Shown: positions 26,966 through 40,910 of the stretch, piece after piece
Layout of the letters: each line of letters begins with the position of its first letter
Numbering within the stretch: the stretch's first letter is position 1
From: Elymus sibiricus
Taxonomy: Eukaryota; Streptophyta; Magnoliopsida; Poales; Poaceae
NCBI GenBank assembly: GCA_039707655.1
Contig: CM077667.1
Coordinates: forward strand, 547,378,222 to 547,442,221
Direction of reading: 5' to 3'
Length of the DNA: 64,000 nt
Made by a program: the position numbers and the translations under genes
Notes under the pieces: generated by a model
The model's input: only the letters and a program-made list of their open reading frames with translations
The model's database searches: none
Told to the model about the DNA's origin: nothing

Positions 26966-29826
26966 ATGACCTCTCTTTGTGAATTTCGCCCCGAAACCCT
27001 GTCACTAATGCTCCAGACCAAAAGCTTGCATAAAAACTCATACAAAACTAACTTTTCAAGCGACCGTGCAGTGGAATTGTTTTCTTTACAAACCATTTCA
27101 GACATTTCGCGTTCACAAACTTTTCTCAAAATAGGTCTCCATATATGACCTCTCTTTGTGAATTTCGCCCCGAAACCCTGTCACTTACGCTGCGGACCCA
27201 AAGCTTGCATAAAAACTCATCCAAAATTAACTTTTCAAGCGACCGTGCAGTGGAATTGTTTTCTTTACAAACCATTTCAGACATTTCGCGTTCACAAACT
27301 TTTCTCAAAATAGGTCTCCATATATGACTTCTCTTTGTGAATTTCGCCCCGAAACCCTGTCACTGATGCTCCAGACCCAAAGCTTGCATAAAAACTCATC
27401 CAAAATTACCTTTTCAAGCAAACGTGCAGTGGAATTGTTTTCTTTACAAACCATTTCAGACATTTCGCGTTCACAAACTTTTCTCAAAATAGGTCTCCAT
27501 ATATGACCTCTCTTTGTGAATTTCGCCCCGAAACCATGTCACTGATGCTCCGGACCCAAAGCTTGCAAAAAAACTCATCCAAAATTACCTTTTCAAGCGA
27601 CCGTGCAGTGGAATTGTTCTCTTTACAAAACATTTCAGACATTTCGCGTTCACAAACTTTTCTCAAAATAAGTCTCCATATATGACCTCTCTTTGTGAAT
27701 TTCGCCCCGAAACCCTGTCACTGAAGCTCCGGACCCAAAGCTTGCATAAAAACTCATCCAAAACTAACTTTTCAAGCGACCGTGCAGTGGAATTGTTTTC
27801 TTTACAAACCATTTCAGACATTTCGCGTTCAAACTTTTCTCAAAATAGGTCTCCATATATGACCTCTCTTTGTGAATTTCGCCCCGAAACCCTGTCACTA
27901 ATGCTCCGGACCCAAAGCTTGCATAAAAACTCATACAAAACTAACTTTTCAAGTGACCGTGCAGTGGAATTGTTTTCTTTACAAACCATTTTAGACATTT
28001 CGCGTTCACAAACTTTTCTCAAAATAGGTCTCCATATATGACCTCTCTTTGTGAATTTCGCCCCGAAACCCTGTCACTGATGCTCCGAACCCAAAGCTTG
28101 CATAAAAACTCATCCAAAATTACCTTTTCAATCGACCGTGCAGTGGAATTGTTTTCTTTACAAACCATTTCAGACATTTCGCGTTCACAAAATTTTCTCA
28201 AAATAGGCATCCATATATGACCTCTCTTTGTGAATTTCGCCCCGAAACCCTGTCACTGATGCTCCGGATCCAAAGCTTACATAAAAACTCATCCAAAATT
28301 ACCTTTTCAAGCGACCGTGCAGTGGAATTGTTTTCTTTACAAACCATTTCAGACATTTCGCGTTCACAAAATTTTCTCAAAATAGGTCTCCATATATGAC
28401 CTCTCTTTCTGAATTTCGCCCCGAAACCCTGTCACTCACGCTCCGGACCCAAAGCTTGCATAAAAACTCATCCAAAACTAACTTTTCAAGCGACCTGCAG
28501 TGGAATTGTTTTCTTTACAAACCATTTCAGACATTTCGCGTTCACAAAATTTTCTCAAAATAGGTCTCCATATATGACCTCTCTTTGTGAATTTCGCCTC
28601 GAAACCCTGTGACTGACGCTCCGGACCCAAAGCTTGCATAAAAACTCATCCAAAACTAACTTTTCAAGCGACCGTGCAGTGGAATTGTTTTCTTTACAAA
28701 CCATTTCAGACATTTCGCATTCACAAACTTTTCTCAAAATAGGTCTCCATATATGACCTCTCTTTGTGAATTTCTCTCCGAAACCCTGTCACTGATGCTC
28801 CGGACCCAAAGCTTGCATAAAAACTCACCCAGAACTAAATTTTCAAGCGACCGTGCAGTGGAATTGTTTTCTTTACAAACCATTTCAGACATTTCGCGTT
28901 CACAAACTTTTCTCAAAATAGGTCTCCATATATGACCTCTCTTTGTGAATTTCGCCCCGAAACCCTGTCACTGACGCTCCGGACCCAAAGCTTTCATAAA
29001 AACTCATCCAAAGTTACCTTTTCAAGCGACCGTGCAGTGGAATTGTTTTCTTTACAAACCATTTCAGACATTTCGCTTTCACAAACTTTTCTCAAAATAG
29101 GTCTCCATATATGACCTCTCTTTGTGAATTTCGCCCCGAAACCCTGTCACTCATGCTCCGGACCCAAAGCTTGCATAAAAACTCATACAAAACTAACTTT
29201 TCAAGCGACCATGCAGTGGAATTGTTTTCTTTACAAACCATTTCAGACATTTCGCGTTCACAAACATTTCTCAAAATAGGTCTCCATATATGACCTCTCT
29301 TTGTGAATTTCGCCCCGAAACCCTGTCACTTACGCTGCGGACCCAAAGCTTGCATAAAAACTCATCCAAAATTAACTTTTCAAGCGACCGTGCAGTGGAA
29401 TTGTTTTCTTTACAAACCATTTCAGACATTTCGCGTTCACAAACTTTTATCAAAATAGGTCTCCATATATGACCTCTCTTTGTGAATTTCGCCCCGAAAC
29501 CCTGTCACTGATGCTCCGGACCCAAAGCTTGCATAAAAACTCTTCCAAAATTACCTTTTCAAGCAAACTTGCAGTGGAATTGTTTTCTTTACAAACCATT
29601 TCAGACATTTCGCGTTCACAAACTTTTCTCAAAATAGGTCTCCATATATGCCCTCTCTTTGTGAATTTCGCCCCGAAACCCTGTCACTTACGCTCCGGAC
29701 CCAAAGCTTGCATAAAAACTCATCCAAAATTACCTTTTCAAGCGACCGTGCAGTGGAATTGTTTTCTTTACAAACCATTTCAGACATTTCGCATTCACAA
29801 ACTTTTCTCAAAATAGGTCTCCATAT
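26966..29826 (+). repeat. 16-monomer segment repeated at 34656-37517, copy 1
   Basis: Sixteen monomers that match 34656-37517 at an offset of 7690 bp, becoming 7691 bp after a private 1-bp deletion near 28495 (GCGACCTGCAG). Shared markers include CCAGACCAAAAG, CTCCGGATCC, TTTCTCTCCG, ACTCTTCC and CATATATGCCC. The correspondence continues leftward through 26432-26965. Confidence 0.9.
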
Positions 29827-30720
29827 ATGCCCTCTCTTTGTGAATTTCGCCCCGAAACCCTGTCACTTACGCTCCGGACCCAAAGCTTGCATAAAAACTC
29901 ATCCAGAACTAACTTTTCAAGCGACCGTGCAATGGAATTGTTTTCTTTACAAACCATTTCAGACATTTCGCGTTCACAAACTTTTCTCAAAATAGGCCCA
30001 ATATATGACCTCTCTTTGTGAATTTCGCCCCGAAACCCTGTCACTGATGCTCCGGACTCAAAGCTTGCAGAAAAACTCATCCAAAACTAACTTTTCAAGC
30101 GACCGTGCAGTGGAATTGTTTTCTTTACAGACCATTTCAGACATTTTGCGTTCACAAACTTTTCTCAAAATAGGTCTCCATATATGACCTCTCTTTGTGA
30201 ATTTTGCCCCGAAACCCTGTCACTGACGCTCCGGACCCAAAGCTTGCATAAAATCTCATCCAAAATTAACTTTTCAAGCGACCGTGCAGTGGAATTGTTT
30301 TCTTTACAAACCATTTCAGACATTTCGCGTTCACAAACTTTTCTCAAAATAGTTCTCCATATATGACCTCTCTTTCTCAATTTCGCCCCGAAACCCTGTC
30401 ACTGACGCTCCGGACCCAAAGCTTGCATAAAAACTCATCCAAAATTAACTTTTCAAGCGACCGTGCAGTGGAATTGTTTTCTTTACAAACCATTTCAGAC
30501 ATTTCGCGTTCACAAACTTTTCTCAAAATAGTTCTCCATATATGACCTCTCTTTCTCAATTTCGCCCCGAAACCCTGTCACTGTCGCTCCGGACCCAAAG
30601 CTTGCATAAAAACTCATCCAAAATTACCTTTTCAAGCGACCGTGCAGTGGAATTGTTTTCTTTACAAACCATTTCAGACATTTCGCGTTCACAAACTTTT
30701 CTCAAAATAGGTCTCCATAT
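29827..30720 (+). repeat. 5-monomer segment repeated at 39480-40373, copy 1
   Basis: Five monomers, 894 bp, matching 39480-40373 at an offset of 9653 bp. Shared markers are CATCCAGAACTAAC, AGGCCCAATATATG, CATAAAATCTC, two successive TTTCTCAATTT units and CACTGTCGC. Three units are related to the 13-monomer HOR (7073-7609). Confidence 0.88.
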
Positions 30721-31078
30721 ATGACCTCTCTTTGTGAATTTCGCCCCGAAACCATGTCACTGATGCTCCGGACCCAAAGCTTGCATAAAAACTCATCCAA
30801 AATTACCTTTTCAAGCGACCGTGCAGTGGAATTGTTTTCTTTACTAACCATTTCAGACATTTCGCGTTCACAAACTTTTCTCAAAATAGGTCTCCATATA
30901 TGACCTCTCTTTGTGAATTTCGCCCCGAAACCCTGTCACTGAAGCTCCGGACCCAAAGCTTGCATAAAAACTCATCCAAAACTAACTTTTCAAGCGACCG
31001 TGCAGTGGAATTGTTTTCTTTACAAACCATTTCAGACATTTCGCGTTCACAAACTTTTCTCAAAATAGGCATCCATAT
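30721..31078 (+). repeat. Two monomers of the 13-monomer HOR type
   Basis: The first has ACCATGTCACTG and TTTACTAACC as at 3046, 6179, 8504, 10829 and 37518. The second has CTGAAGCTCC and ends in AGGCATCC, which joins it to the next block. Confidence 0.8.
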
Positions 31079-34000
31079 ATGACCTCTCTTTGTGAATTTC
31101 GCCCCGAAACCCTGTCACTGATGCTCCGGACCCAAGGCTTGCATGAAAACTCATCCAAAATTACCTTTTCAAGCGACCGTGCAGCGGAATTGTTTTCTTT
31201 ACAAACCATTTCAGACATTTCGCGTTCACAAAATTTTCTCAAAATAGGTCTCAATATATGACCTCTCTTTGTGAATTTCGCCCCGAAACCCTGTCACTAA
31301 TGCTCCGGACCCAAAGCTTGCATAAAAACTCATACAAAACTAACTTTTCAAGCGACCATGCAATGGAATTGTTTTCTTCACAAACCATTTCAGACATTTC
31401 GCGTTCACAAACTTTTCTCAAAATACGTCTCCATATATGACCTCTCTTTGTGAATTTTGCCCCGAAACCCTGTCACTGATGCTCCGGACCCAAAGCTTGC
31501 ATAAAAACTCATCCAAAATTACCTTTTCAATCGACCGTGCAGTGCAATTGTTTTCTTTACAAACTATTTCAGACATTTCGCGTTCACAAAGTTTTCTCAA
31601 AATAGGTCTCCATATATGACCTCTCTTTGTGAATTTCGCCCCGAAACCCTGTCACTGATGCTCCGGACCCAAAGCTTGCATAAAAACTCATCCAAAACTA
31701 ACTTTTCAAGCGATCGTGCAGTGGAATTGTTTTCTTTACAAACCATTTCAGACATTTCGCGTTCACAAACTTTTCTCAAAATAGGTTTCCATATATGACC
31801 TCTCTTTGTGAATTTCGCCCCGAAACCCTGTCACTCATGCTCCGGACCCAAAGCTTGCATAAAAACTGATCCAAAATTACCTTTTCAAGCGACCGTGCAG
31901 TGGAATTGTTTTCTTTACAAACCATTTCAGACATTTCGCGTTCACAAACTTTTCTCAAAATAGGTCTCCATATATGACCTCTCTTTGTGAATTTCGCCCC
32001 GAAACCCTGTCACTGATGCTCCGGACCCAAAGCTTGCATAAAAACTCATCCAAAATTACCTTTTCAAGCGACCGTGCAGTGGAATTGTTTTCTTTACAAA
32101 CCATTTCAGACATTTCGCGTTCACAAACTTTTCTCAAAATAAGTCTCCATATATGACCTCTCTTTGTGAATTTCGCCCCGAAACCCTGTCACTGACGCTC
32201 CGGAACCAAAGCTTGCATAAAAACTCATCCAAAACTAACTTTTCAAGCGACCGTGCAGTGGAATTGTTTTCTTTACAAACCATTTCAGACATTTCGCGTT
32301 CACAAAATTTTCTCAAAATAGGCATCCATATATGACCTCTCTTTGTGAATTTCGCCCCGAAACCCTGTCACTTACGCTCCGGGCCCAAAGCTTGCATAAA
32401 AACTCATCCAAAATTAACTTTTCAAGCGACCGTGCAGTGGAATTGTTTTCTTTACAAACCATTTCAGACATTTCGCGTTCACAAAATTTTCTCAAAATAG
32501 GTCTCAATATATGACCTCTCTTTGTGAATTTCGCCCCGAAACCCTGTCACTAATGCTCCGGACCCAAAGCTTGCATAAAAACTCATACAAAACTAACTTT
32601 TCAAGCGACCATGCAGTGGAATTGTTTTCTTTACAAACCATTTCAGACATTTCGCGTTCACAAACTTTTCTCAAAATACGTCTCCATATATGACCTCTCT
32701 TTGTGAATTTTGCCCCGAAACCCTGTCACTGATGCTCCGGACCCAAAGCTTGCATAAAAACTCATCCAAAATTACCTTTTCAATCGACCGTGCAGTGGAA
32801 TTGTTTTCTTTACAAACTATTTCAGACATTTCGCATTCACAAAGTTTTCTCAAAATAGGTCTCCATATATGACCTCTCTTTGTGAATTTCGCCCCGAAAC
32901 CCTGTCACTGATGCTCCGGACCCAAAGCTTGCATAAAAACTCATCCAAAACTAACTTTTCAAGCGATCGTGCAGTGGAATTGTTTTCTTTACAAACCATT
33001 TCAGACATTTCGCGTTCACAAACTTTTCTCAAAATAGGTCTCCATATATGACCTCTCTTTGTGAATTTCGCCCCGAAACCCTGTCACTCATGCTCCGGAC
33101 CCAAAGCTTGCATAAAAACTGATCCAAAATTACCTTTTCAAGCGACCGTGCAGTGGAATTGTTTTCTTTACAAACCATTTCAGACATTTCGCGTTCACAA
33201 ACTTTTCTCAAAATAGGTCTCCATATATGACCTCTCTTTGTGAATTTCGCCCCGAAACCCTGTCACTGATGCTCCGGACCCAAAGCTTGCATAAAAACTC
33301 ATCCAAAATTACCTTTTCAAGCGACCGTGCAGTGGAATTGTTTTCTTTACAAACCATTTCAGACATTTCGCGTTCACAAACTTTTCTCAAAATAAGTCTC
33401 CATATATGACCTCTCTTTGTGAATTTCGCCCCGAAACCCTGTCACTGACGCTCCGGAACCAAAGCTTGCATAAAAACTCATCCAAAACTAACTTTTCAAG
33501 CGACCGTGCAGTGGAATTGTTTTCTTTACAAACCATTTCAGACATTTCGCGTTCACAAAATTTTCTCAAAATAGGCATCCATATATGACCTCTCTTTGTG
33601 AATTTCGCCCCGAAACCCTGTCACTTACGCTCCGGACCCAAAGCTTGCATAAAAACTCATCCAAAATTAACTTTTCAAGCGACCGTGCAGTGGAATTGTT
33701 TTCTTTACAAACCATTTCAGACATTTCGCGTTCACAAAATTTTCTCAAAATAGGCATCCATATATGACCTCTCTTTGTGAATTTCGCCCCGAAACCCTGT
33801 CACTGATGCTCCGGACCCAAGGCTTGCATGAAAACTCATCCAAAATTACCTTTTCAAGCGACCGTGCAGCGGAATTGTTTTCTTTACAAACCATTTCAGA
33901 CATTTCGCATTCACAAACTTTTCTCAAAATAGGTCTCCATATATGACCTGTCTTTGTGAATTTCTCCCCGAAACCCTGTCACTGATGCTCCGGACCCAAA

Positions 34001-34121
34001 GCTTGCATAAAAACTCACCCAGAACTAAATTTTCAAGCGATCGTGCAGTGGAATTGTTTTCTTTACAAACCATTTCAGACAGTTCGCGTTCACAAACTTT
34101 TCTCAAAATAGGCCTCCATAT
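31079..34121 (+). repeat. Distant copy of the 7/8-monomer HOR region
   Basis: Seventeen monomers matching 18919-21962 at an offset of 12160 bp (12159 bp after the base gained near 21364, which is absent here). The match includes both GTGCAGCGG monomers (31079 and 33764) and the two 7-monomer sets between them. Private changes include GCAATGG and TTCTTCACAAACC near 31361-31385. The last monomer (33943) changes partner partway along: its right half ends in AGGCCTCC like 23393 and 26253. Confidence 0.9.
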
Positions 34122-34655
34122 ATGACCTCTCTTTGTGAATTTCGCCCCGAAACCCTGTCACTTACGCTCCGGACCCAAAGCTTGCATAAAAACTCATCCA
34201 AATTACCTTTTCAAGCGACCGTGCAGTGGAATTGTTTTCTTTACAAACCATTTCAGACATTTCGCGTTCACAAACTTTTCTCAAAATAGGTCTCTATATA
34301 TGACCTCTCTTTGTGAATCGCCCCGAAACCCTGTCACTGACGCTCCCGACCCAAAGCTTGCATCAAAACTCATCCAAAGTTACCTTTCCAAGCGACCGTG
34401 CAGTGGAATTGTTTTCTTTACAAACCATTTCAGACATTTCGCGTTCACAAACTTTTCTCAAAATAGGTCTCCATATATGACCTCTCTTTGTGAATTTCGC
34501 CCCGAAACCCTGTCACTGATGCTCCGGACCGAAAGCTGGCATAAAAACTCATCCAAAATTAGCTTTTCAAGCGACCGTGCAGTGGAATTGTTTTCTTTAC
34601 AAACCATTTCAGACATTTCGCGTTCACAAACTTTTCTCAAAATAAGTCTCCATAT
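34122..34655 (+). repeat. Three monomers equal to the end of the 16-monomer block
   Basis: Carries the CATCCAAATTACC and GAATCGCCCC deletions and TAAGTCTC, as at 23572-24105 and 26432-26965. It joins the 7/8-monomer HOR copy directly to the next segment and skips nine monomers of the 16-monomer block. Confidence 0.9.
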
Positions 34656-37517
34656 ATGACCTCTCTTTGTGAATTTCGCCCCGAAACCCTGTCACTAATG
34701 CTCCAGACCAAAAGCTTGCATAAAAACTCATACAAAACTAACTTTTCAAGCGACCGTGCAGTGGAATTGTTTTCTTTACAAACCATTTCAGACATTTCGC
34801 GTTCACAAACTTTTCTCAAAATAGGTCTCCATATATGACCTCTCTTTGTGAATTTCGCCCCGAAACCCTGTCACTTACGCTGCGGACCCAAAGCTTGCAT
34901 AAAAACTCATCCAAAATTAACTTTTCAAGCGACCGTGCAGTGGAATTGTTTTCTTTACAAACCATTTCAGACATTTCGCGTTCACAAACTTTTCTCAAAA
35001 TAGGTCTCCATATATGACCTCTCTTTGTGAATTTCGCCCCGAAACCCTGTCACTGATGCTCCAGACCCAAAGCTTGCATAAAAACTCATCCAAAATTACC
35101 TTTTCAAGCAAACGTGCAGTGGAATTGTTTTCTTTACAAACCATTTCAGACATTTCGCGTTCACAAACTTTTCTCAAAATAGGTCTCCATATATGACCTC
35201 TCTTTGTGAATTTCGCCCCGAAACCATGTCACTGATGCTCCGGACCCAAAGCTTGCAAAAAAACTCATCCAAAATTACCTTTTCAAGCGACCATGCAGTG
35301 GAATTGTTCTCTTTACAAAACATTTCAGACATTTCGCGTTCACAAACTTTTCTCAAAATAAGTCTCCATATATGACCTCTCTTTGTGAATTTCGCCCCGA
35401 AACCCTGTCACTGAAGCTCCGGACCCAAAGCTTGCATAAAAACTCATCCAAAACTAACTTTTCAAGCGACCGTGCAGTGGAATTGTTTTCTTTACAAACC
35501 ATTTCAGACATTTCGCGTTCAAACTTTTCTCAAAATAGGTCTCCATATATGACCTCTCTTTGTGAATTTCGCCCCGAAACCCTGTCACTAATGCTCCGGA
35601 CCCAAAGCTTGCATAAAAACTCATACAAAACTAACTTTTCAAGCGACCGTGCAGTGGAATTGTTTTCTTTACAAACCATTTCAGACATTTCGCGTTCACA
35701 AACTTTTCTCAAAATAGGTCTCCATATATGACCTCTCTTTGTGAATTTCGCCCCGAAACCCTGTCACTGATGCTCCGAAACCAAAGCTTGCATAAAAACT
35801 CATCCAAAATTACCTTTTCAATCGACCGTGCAGTGGAATTGTTTTCTTTACAAACCATTTCAGACATTTCGCGTTCACAAAATTTTCTCAAAATAGGCAT
35901 CCATATATGACCTCTCTTTGTGAATTTCGCCCCGAAACCCTGTCACTGATGCTCCGGATCCAAAGCTTGCATAAAAACTCATCCAAAATTACCTTTTCAA
36001 GCGACCGTGCAGTGGAATTGTTTTCTTTACAAACCATTTCAGACATTTCGCGTTCACAAAATTTTCTCAAAATAGGTCTCCATATATGACCTCTCTTTGT
36101 GAATTTCGCCCCGAAACCCTGTCACTCACGCTCCGGACCCAAAGCTTGCATAAAAACTCATCCAAAACTAACTTTTCAAGCGACCGTGCAGTGGAATTGT
36201 TTTCTTTACAAACCATTTCAGACATTTCGCGTTCACAAAATTTTCTCAAAATAGGTCTCCATATATGACCTCTCTTTGTGAATTTCGCCTCGAAACCCTG
36301 TGACTGACGCTCCGGACCCAAAGCTTGCATAAAAACTCATCCAAAACTAACTTTTCAAGCGACCGTGCAGTGGAATTGTTTTCTTTACAAACCATTTCAG
36401 ACATTTCGCATTCACAAACTTTTCTCAAAATAGGTCTCCATATATGACCTCTCTTTGTGAATTTCTCTCCGAAACCCTGTCACTGATGCTCCGGACCCAA
36501 AGCTTGCATAAAAACTCACCCAGAACTAAATTTTCAAGCGTCCGTGAAGTGGAATTGTTTTCTTTACAAACCATTTCAGACATTTCGCGTTCACAAACTT
36601 TTCTCAAAATAGGTCTCCATATATGACCTCTCTTTGTGAATTTCGCCCCGAAACCCGGTCACTGACGCTCCGGACCCAAAGCTTGCATAAAAACTCATCC
36701 AAAGTTACCTTTTCAAGCGACCGTGCAGTGGAATTGTTTTCTTTACAAACCATTTCAGACATTTCGCGTTCACAAACTTTTCTCAAAATAGGTCTCCATA
36801 TATGACCTCTCTTTGTGAATTTCGCCCCGAAACCCTGTCACTCATGCTCCGGACCCAAAGCTTGCATAAAAACTCATACAAAACTAACTTTTCAAGCGAC
36901 CATGCAGTGGAATTGTTTTCTTTACAAACCATTTCAGACATTTCGCGTTCACAAACATTTCTCAAAATAGGTCTCCATATATGACCTCTCTTTGTGAATT
37001 TCGCCCCGAAACCCTGTCACTTACGCTGCGGACCCAAAGCTTGCATAAAAACTCATCCAAAATTAACTTTTCAAGCGACCGTGCAATGGAATTGTTTTCT
37101 TTACAAACCATTTCAGACATTTCGCGTTCACAAACTTTTCTCAAAATAGGTCTCCATATATGACCTCTCTTTGTGAATTTCGCCCCGAAACCCTGTCACT
37201 GATGCTCCGGACCCAAAGCTTGCATAAAAACTCTTCCAAAATTACCTTTTCAAGCAAACGTGCAGTGGAATTGTTTTCTTTACAAACCATTTCAGACATT
37301 TCGCGTTCACAAACTTTTCTGAAAATAGGTCTCCATATATGCCCTCTCTTTGTGAATTTCGCCCCGAAACCCTGTCACTTACGCTCCGGACCCAAAGCTT
37401 GCATAAAAACTCATCCAAAATTACCTTTTCAAGCGACCGTGCAGTGGAATTGTTTTCTTTACAAACCATTTCAGATATTTCGCATTCACAAACTTTTCTC
37501 AAAATAGGTCTCCATAT
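34656..37517 (+). repeat. 16-monomer segment, copy 2
   Basis: Repeats 26966-29826. Differences noticed include CCGAAACCAAAG near 35766 against CCGAACCCAAAG, GCGTCCGTGAAG near 36538, AACCCGGTCAC near 36655 and CTGAAAATAGG near 37320. Confidence 0.9.
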
Positions 37518-39479
37518 ATGACCTCTCTTTGTGAATTTCGCCCCGAAACCATGTCACTGATGCTCCGGACCCAAAGCTTGCATAAAAACTCATCCAAAAT
37601 TACCTTTTCAAGCGACCGTGCAGTGGAATTGTTTTCTTTACTAACCATTTCAGACATTTCGCGTTCACAAACTTTTCTCAAAATAGGTCTCCATATATGA
37701 CCTCTCTTTGTGAATTTCTCCCCGAAACCCTGTCACTGATGCTCCGGACCCAAAGCTTGCATAAAAACTCATCCAAAACTACCTTTCCAAGCGACCGTGC
37801 AGTGGAATTGTTTTCTTTACAAACCATTTCAGACATTTCGTGTTCACAAACTTTTCTCAAAATAGGTCTCCATATATGACCTCTCTTTGTGAATTTCGCC
37901 CCGAAACCCTGTCACTGAAGCTCCGGACCCAAAGCTTGCATAAAAACTCATCCAAAACTAACTTTTCAAGCGACCGTGCAGTGGAATTGTTTTCTTTACA
38001 AACCATTTCAGACATTTCGCGTTCACAAACTTTTCTCAAAATAGGTCTCCATATATGACCTCTCTTTGTGAATTTCGCCCCGAAACCCTGTCACTAATGC
38101 TCCGGACCCAAAGCTTGCATAAAAACTCATACAAAACTAACTTTTCAAGTGACCGTGCAGTGGAATTGTTTTCTTTACAAACCATTTCAGACATTTCGCG
38201 TTCACAAACTTTTCTCAAAATAGGCCTCCATATATGACCTCTCTTTGTGAATTTCGCCCCGAAACCCTGTCACTGACGCTGCGGACCCAAAGCTTGCATA
38301 AAAACTCATCCAAAATTACCTTTTCAAGCGACAGTGCAGTGGAATTGTTTTCTTTACAAAGCATTTCAGACATTTCGCGTTCACAAACTTTTCTCAAAAT
38401 AGGTCTCCATATATGACCTCTCTTTGTGAATTTCGCCCAGAAACCCTGTCACTGACCCTCCGGACCCAAAGCTTGCATAAAAACTCATCCAAAACTAACT
38501 TTTCAAGGGACCGTGCAGTGGAATTATTTTCTTTCCAAACCATTTCAGACATTTCGCATTCACAAACTTTTCTCAAAATAGGTCTCCATATATGACCTCT
38601 CTTAGTGAATTTCGCCCCGAAACCCTGTCACTGACGCTCCGGACCCAAAGCTTGCATAAAAACTCATCCAAAACTAACTGCGACCGTGCAGTGGAATTAT
38701 TTTCTTTACAAACCATTCCAGACATTTCGCGTTCACAAACTTTTCTCAAAATAGGTCTCCATATATGACCTCTCTTTGTGAATTTCGCCCCGAAACCCTG
38801 TCACTTACGCTCCGGACCCAAAGCTTGCATAAAAACTCATCCAAAACTAACTTTTCAAGCGACCGTGCAGTGGAATTATTTTCTTTACAAACCATTTAAG
38901 ACATTTCGCGTTCACAAACTTTTCTCAAAATAGGTCTCCATATATGACCTCTCTTTGTGAATTTCGCACCGAAACCCTGTCACTGATGCTCGGACCCAAA
39001 GCTTGCATAAAAACTCATCCAAACCAAACTTTTCAAGCGACCGTGCAGTGGAATTATTTTCTTTACAGACCATTTCAGACATTTCGCGTTCACAAACTTT
39101 TCTCAAAATAGGTCTCCATATATGACCTCTCTTAGTGAATTTCGCCCCGAAACCCTGTCACTGACGCTCCGGACCCAAAGCTTGCATAAAAACTCATCCA
39201 AAATTACCTTTTCAAGCGACCGTGCAGTGGAATTGTTTTCTTTACAAACCATTTCAGACATTTCGCATTCACAAACTTGTCTCAAAATAGGTCTCCATAT
39301 ATGACCTCTCTTTGTGAATTACGCCCCGAAACCCTGTCACTAATGCTCCGGACCCAAAGCTTGCATAAAAACTCATCCAAAACTAACTTTTCAAGCGACC
39401 GTGCAGTGGAATTATTTTCTTTACAGACCATTTCAGACATTTTGCGTTCACAAACTTTTCTCAAAATAGATCTCCATAT
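37518..39479 (+). repeat. Mosaic of left-domain monomers
   Basis: Eleven monomers with different distant partners: 37518 and 37876 are like 30721 and 30900, 38055-38412 match 17129-17486 (offset 20926), and 38413-38764 match 4298-4649 (offset 34115). The units at 37697, 38765 and 38944 have private changes, including ACCATTTAAGAC near 38891 and a 1-bp loss in GATGCTCGGACCC near 38990. Confidence 0.8.
38592..38764 (+). repeat. Monomer with a 6-bp deletion, second copy
   Basis: ACTAACTGCGACC as at 4477-4649, in the same two-monomer context, 34115 bp away. Confidence 0.9.
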
Positions 39480-40373
39480 ATGACCTCACTTTGTGAATTT
39501 CGCCCCGAAACCCTGTCACTGACGCTCCGGACCCAAAGCTTGCATAAAAACTCATCCAGAACTAACTTTTCAAGCGACCGTGCAATGGAATTGTTTTCTT
39601 TACAAACCATTTCAGACATTTCGCGTTCACAAACTTTTCTCAAAAGAGGCCCAATATATGACCTCTCTTTGTGAATTTCGCCCCGAAACCCTGTCACTGA
39701 TGCTCCGGACTCAAAGCTTGCAGAAAAACTCATCCAAAACTAACTTTTCAAGCGACCGTGCAGTGGAATTGTTTTCTTTACAGACCATTTCAGACATTTT
39801 GCGTTCACAAACTTTTCTCAAAATAGGTCTCCATATATGACCTCTCTTTGTGAATTTTGCCCCGAAACCCTGTCACTGACGCTCCGGACCCAAAGCTTGC
39901 ATAAAATCTCATCCAAAATTAACTTTTCAAGCGACCGTGCAGTGGAATTGTTTTCTTTACAAACCATTTCAGACATTTCGCGTTCACAAACTTTTCTCAA
40001 AATAGTTCTCCATATATGACCTCTCTTTCTCAATTTTGCCCCGAAACCCTGTCACTGACGCTCCGGACCCAAAGCTTGCATAAAAACTCATCCAAAATTA
40101 ACTTTTCAAGCGACCGTGCAGTGGAATTGTTTTCTTTACAAACCATTTCAGACATTTCGCGTTCACAAACTTTTCTCAAAATAGTTCTCCATATATGACC
40201 TCTCTTTCTCAATTTCGCCCCGAAACCCTGTCACTGTCGCTCCGGACCCAAAGCTTGCATAAAAACTCATCCAAAATTACCTTTTCAAGCGACCGTGCAG
40301 TGGAATTGTTTTCTTTACAAACCATTTCAGACATTTCGCCTTCACAAACTTTTCTCAAAATAGGTCTCCATAT
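39480..40373 (+). repeat. 5-monomer segment, copy 2
   Basis: Repeats 29827-30720 with few changes, such as CTCAAAAGAGGCCC near 39643 and TTTCGCCTTC near 40336. It is the last block of clear left-domain type. Confidence 0.87.
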
Positions 40374-40910
40374 ATGACCTCTCTTTGTGAATTTCGCCCC
40401 GAAACCCTGTCACTGTCGCTCCGGACCCAAAGCTTGCATAAAAACTCATCCAAAACTAACTTTTCAAGCGACCGTGCAGTGGAATTGTTTTCTTTACAAA
40501 CCATTTCAGACATTTCTGGTTCACAAACTTTTCTCAAAATAGGTTTCCATATATGACCTCTCTTAGTGAATTTCGCCCCGAAACCCTGTCACTGACGCTC
40601 CGGACCCAAAGCTTGCATAAAAACTCATCCAAAGTTACCTTTTCAAGCGACCGTGCAGTGAAATTGTTTTCTTTACAAACCATTTCAGACATTTCGCGTT
40701 CACAAACTTTTCTCAAATTAGGTCTCCATATATGACCTCTCTTTGTGAATTTCGCCCCGAAACCCTGTGACTGACGCTCCGGACCCAAAGCTTGCATAAA
40801 AACTCATCCAAAACTAACTTTTCAAGCGTCCGTGCAGTGGAATTATTTCCTTTACAAACCATTTCAGACATTTCACGTTCACAAACTTTTCTCAAAATAG
40901 GTCTCCATAT

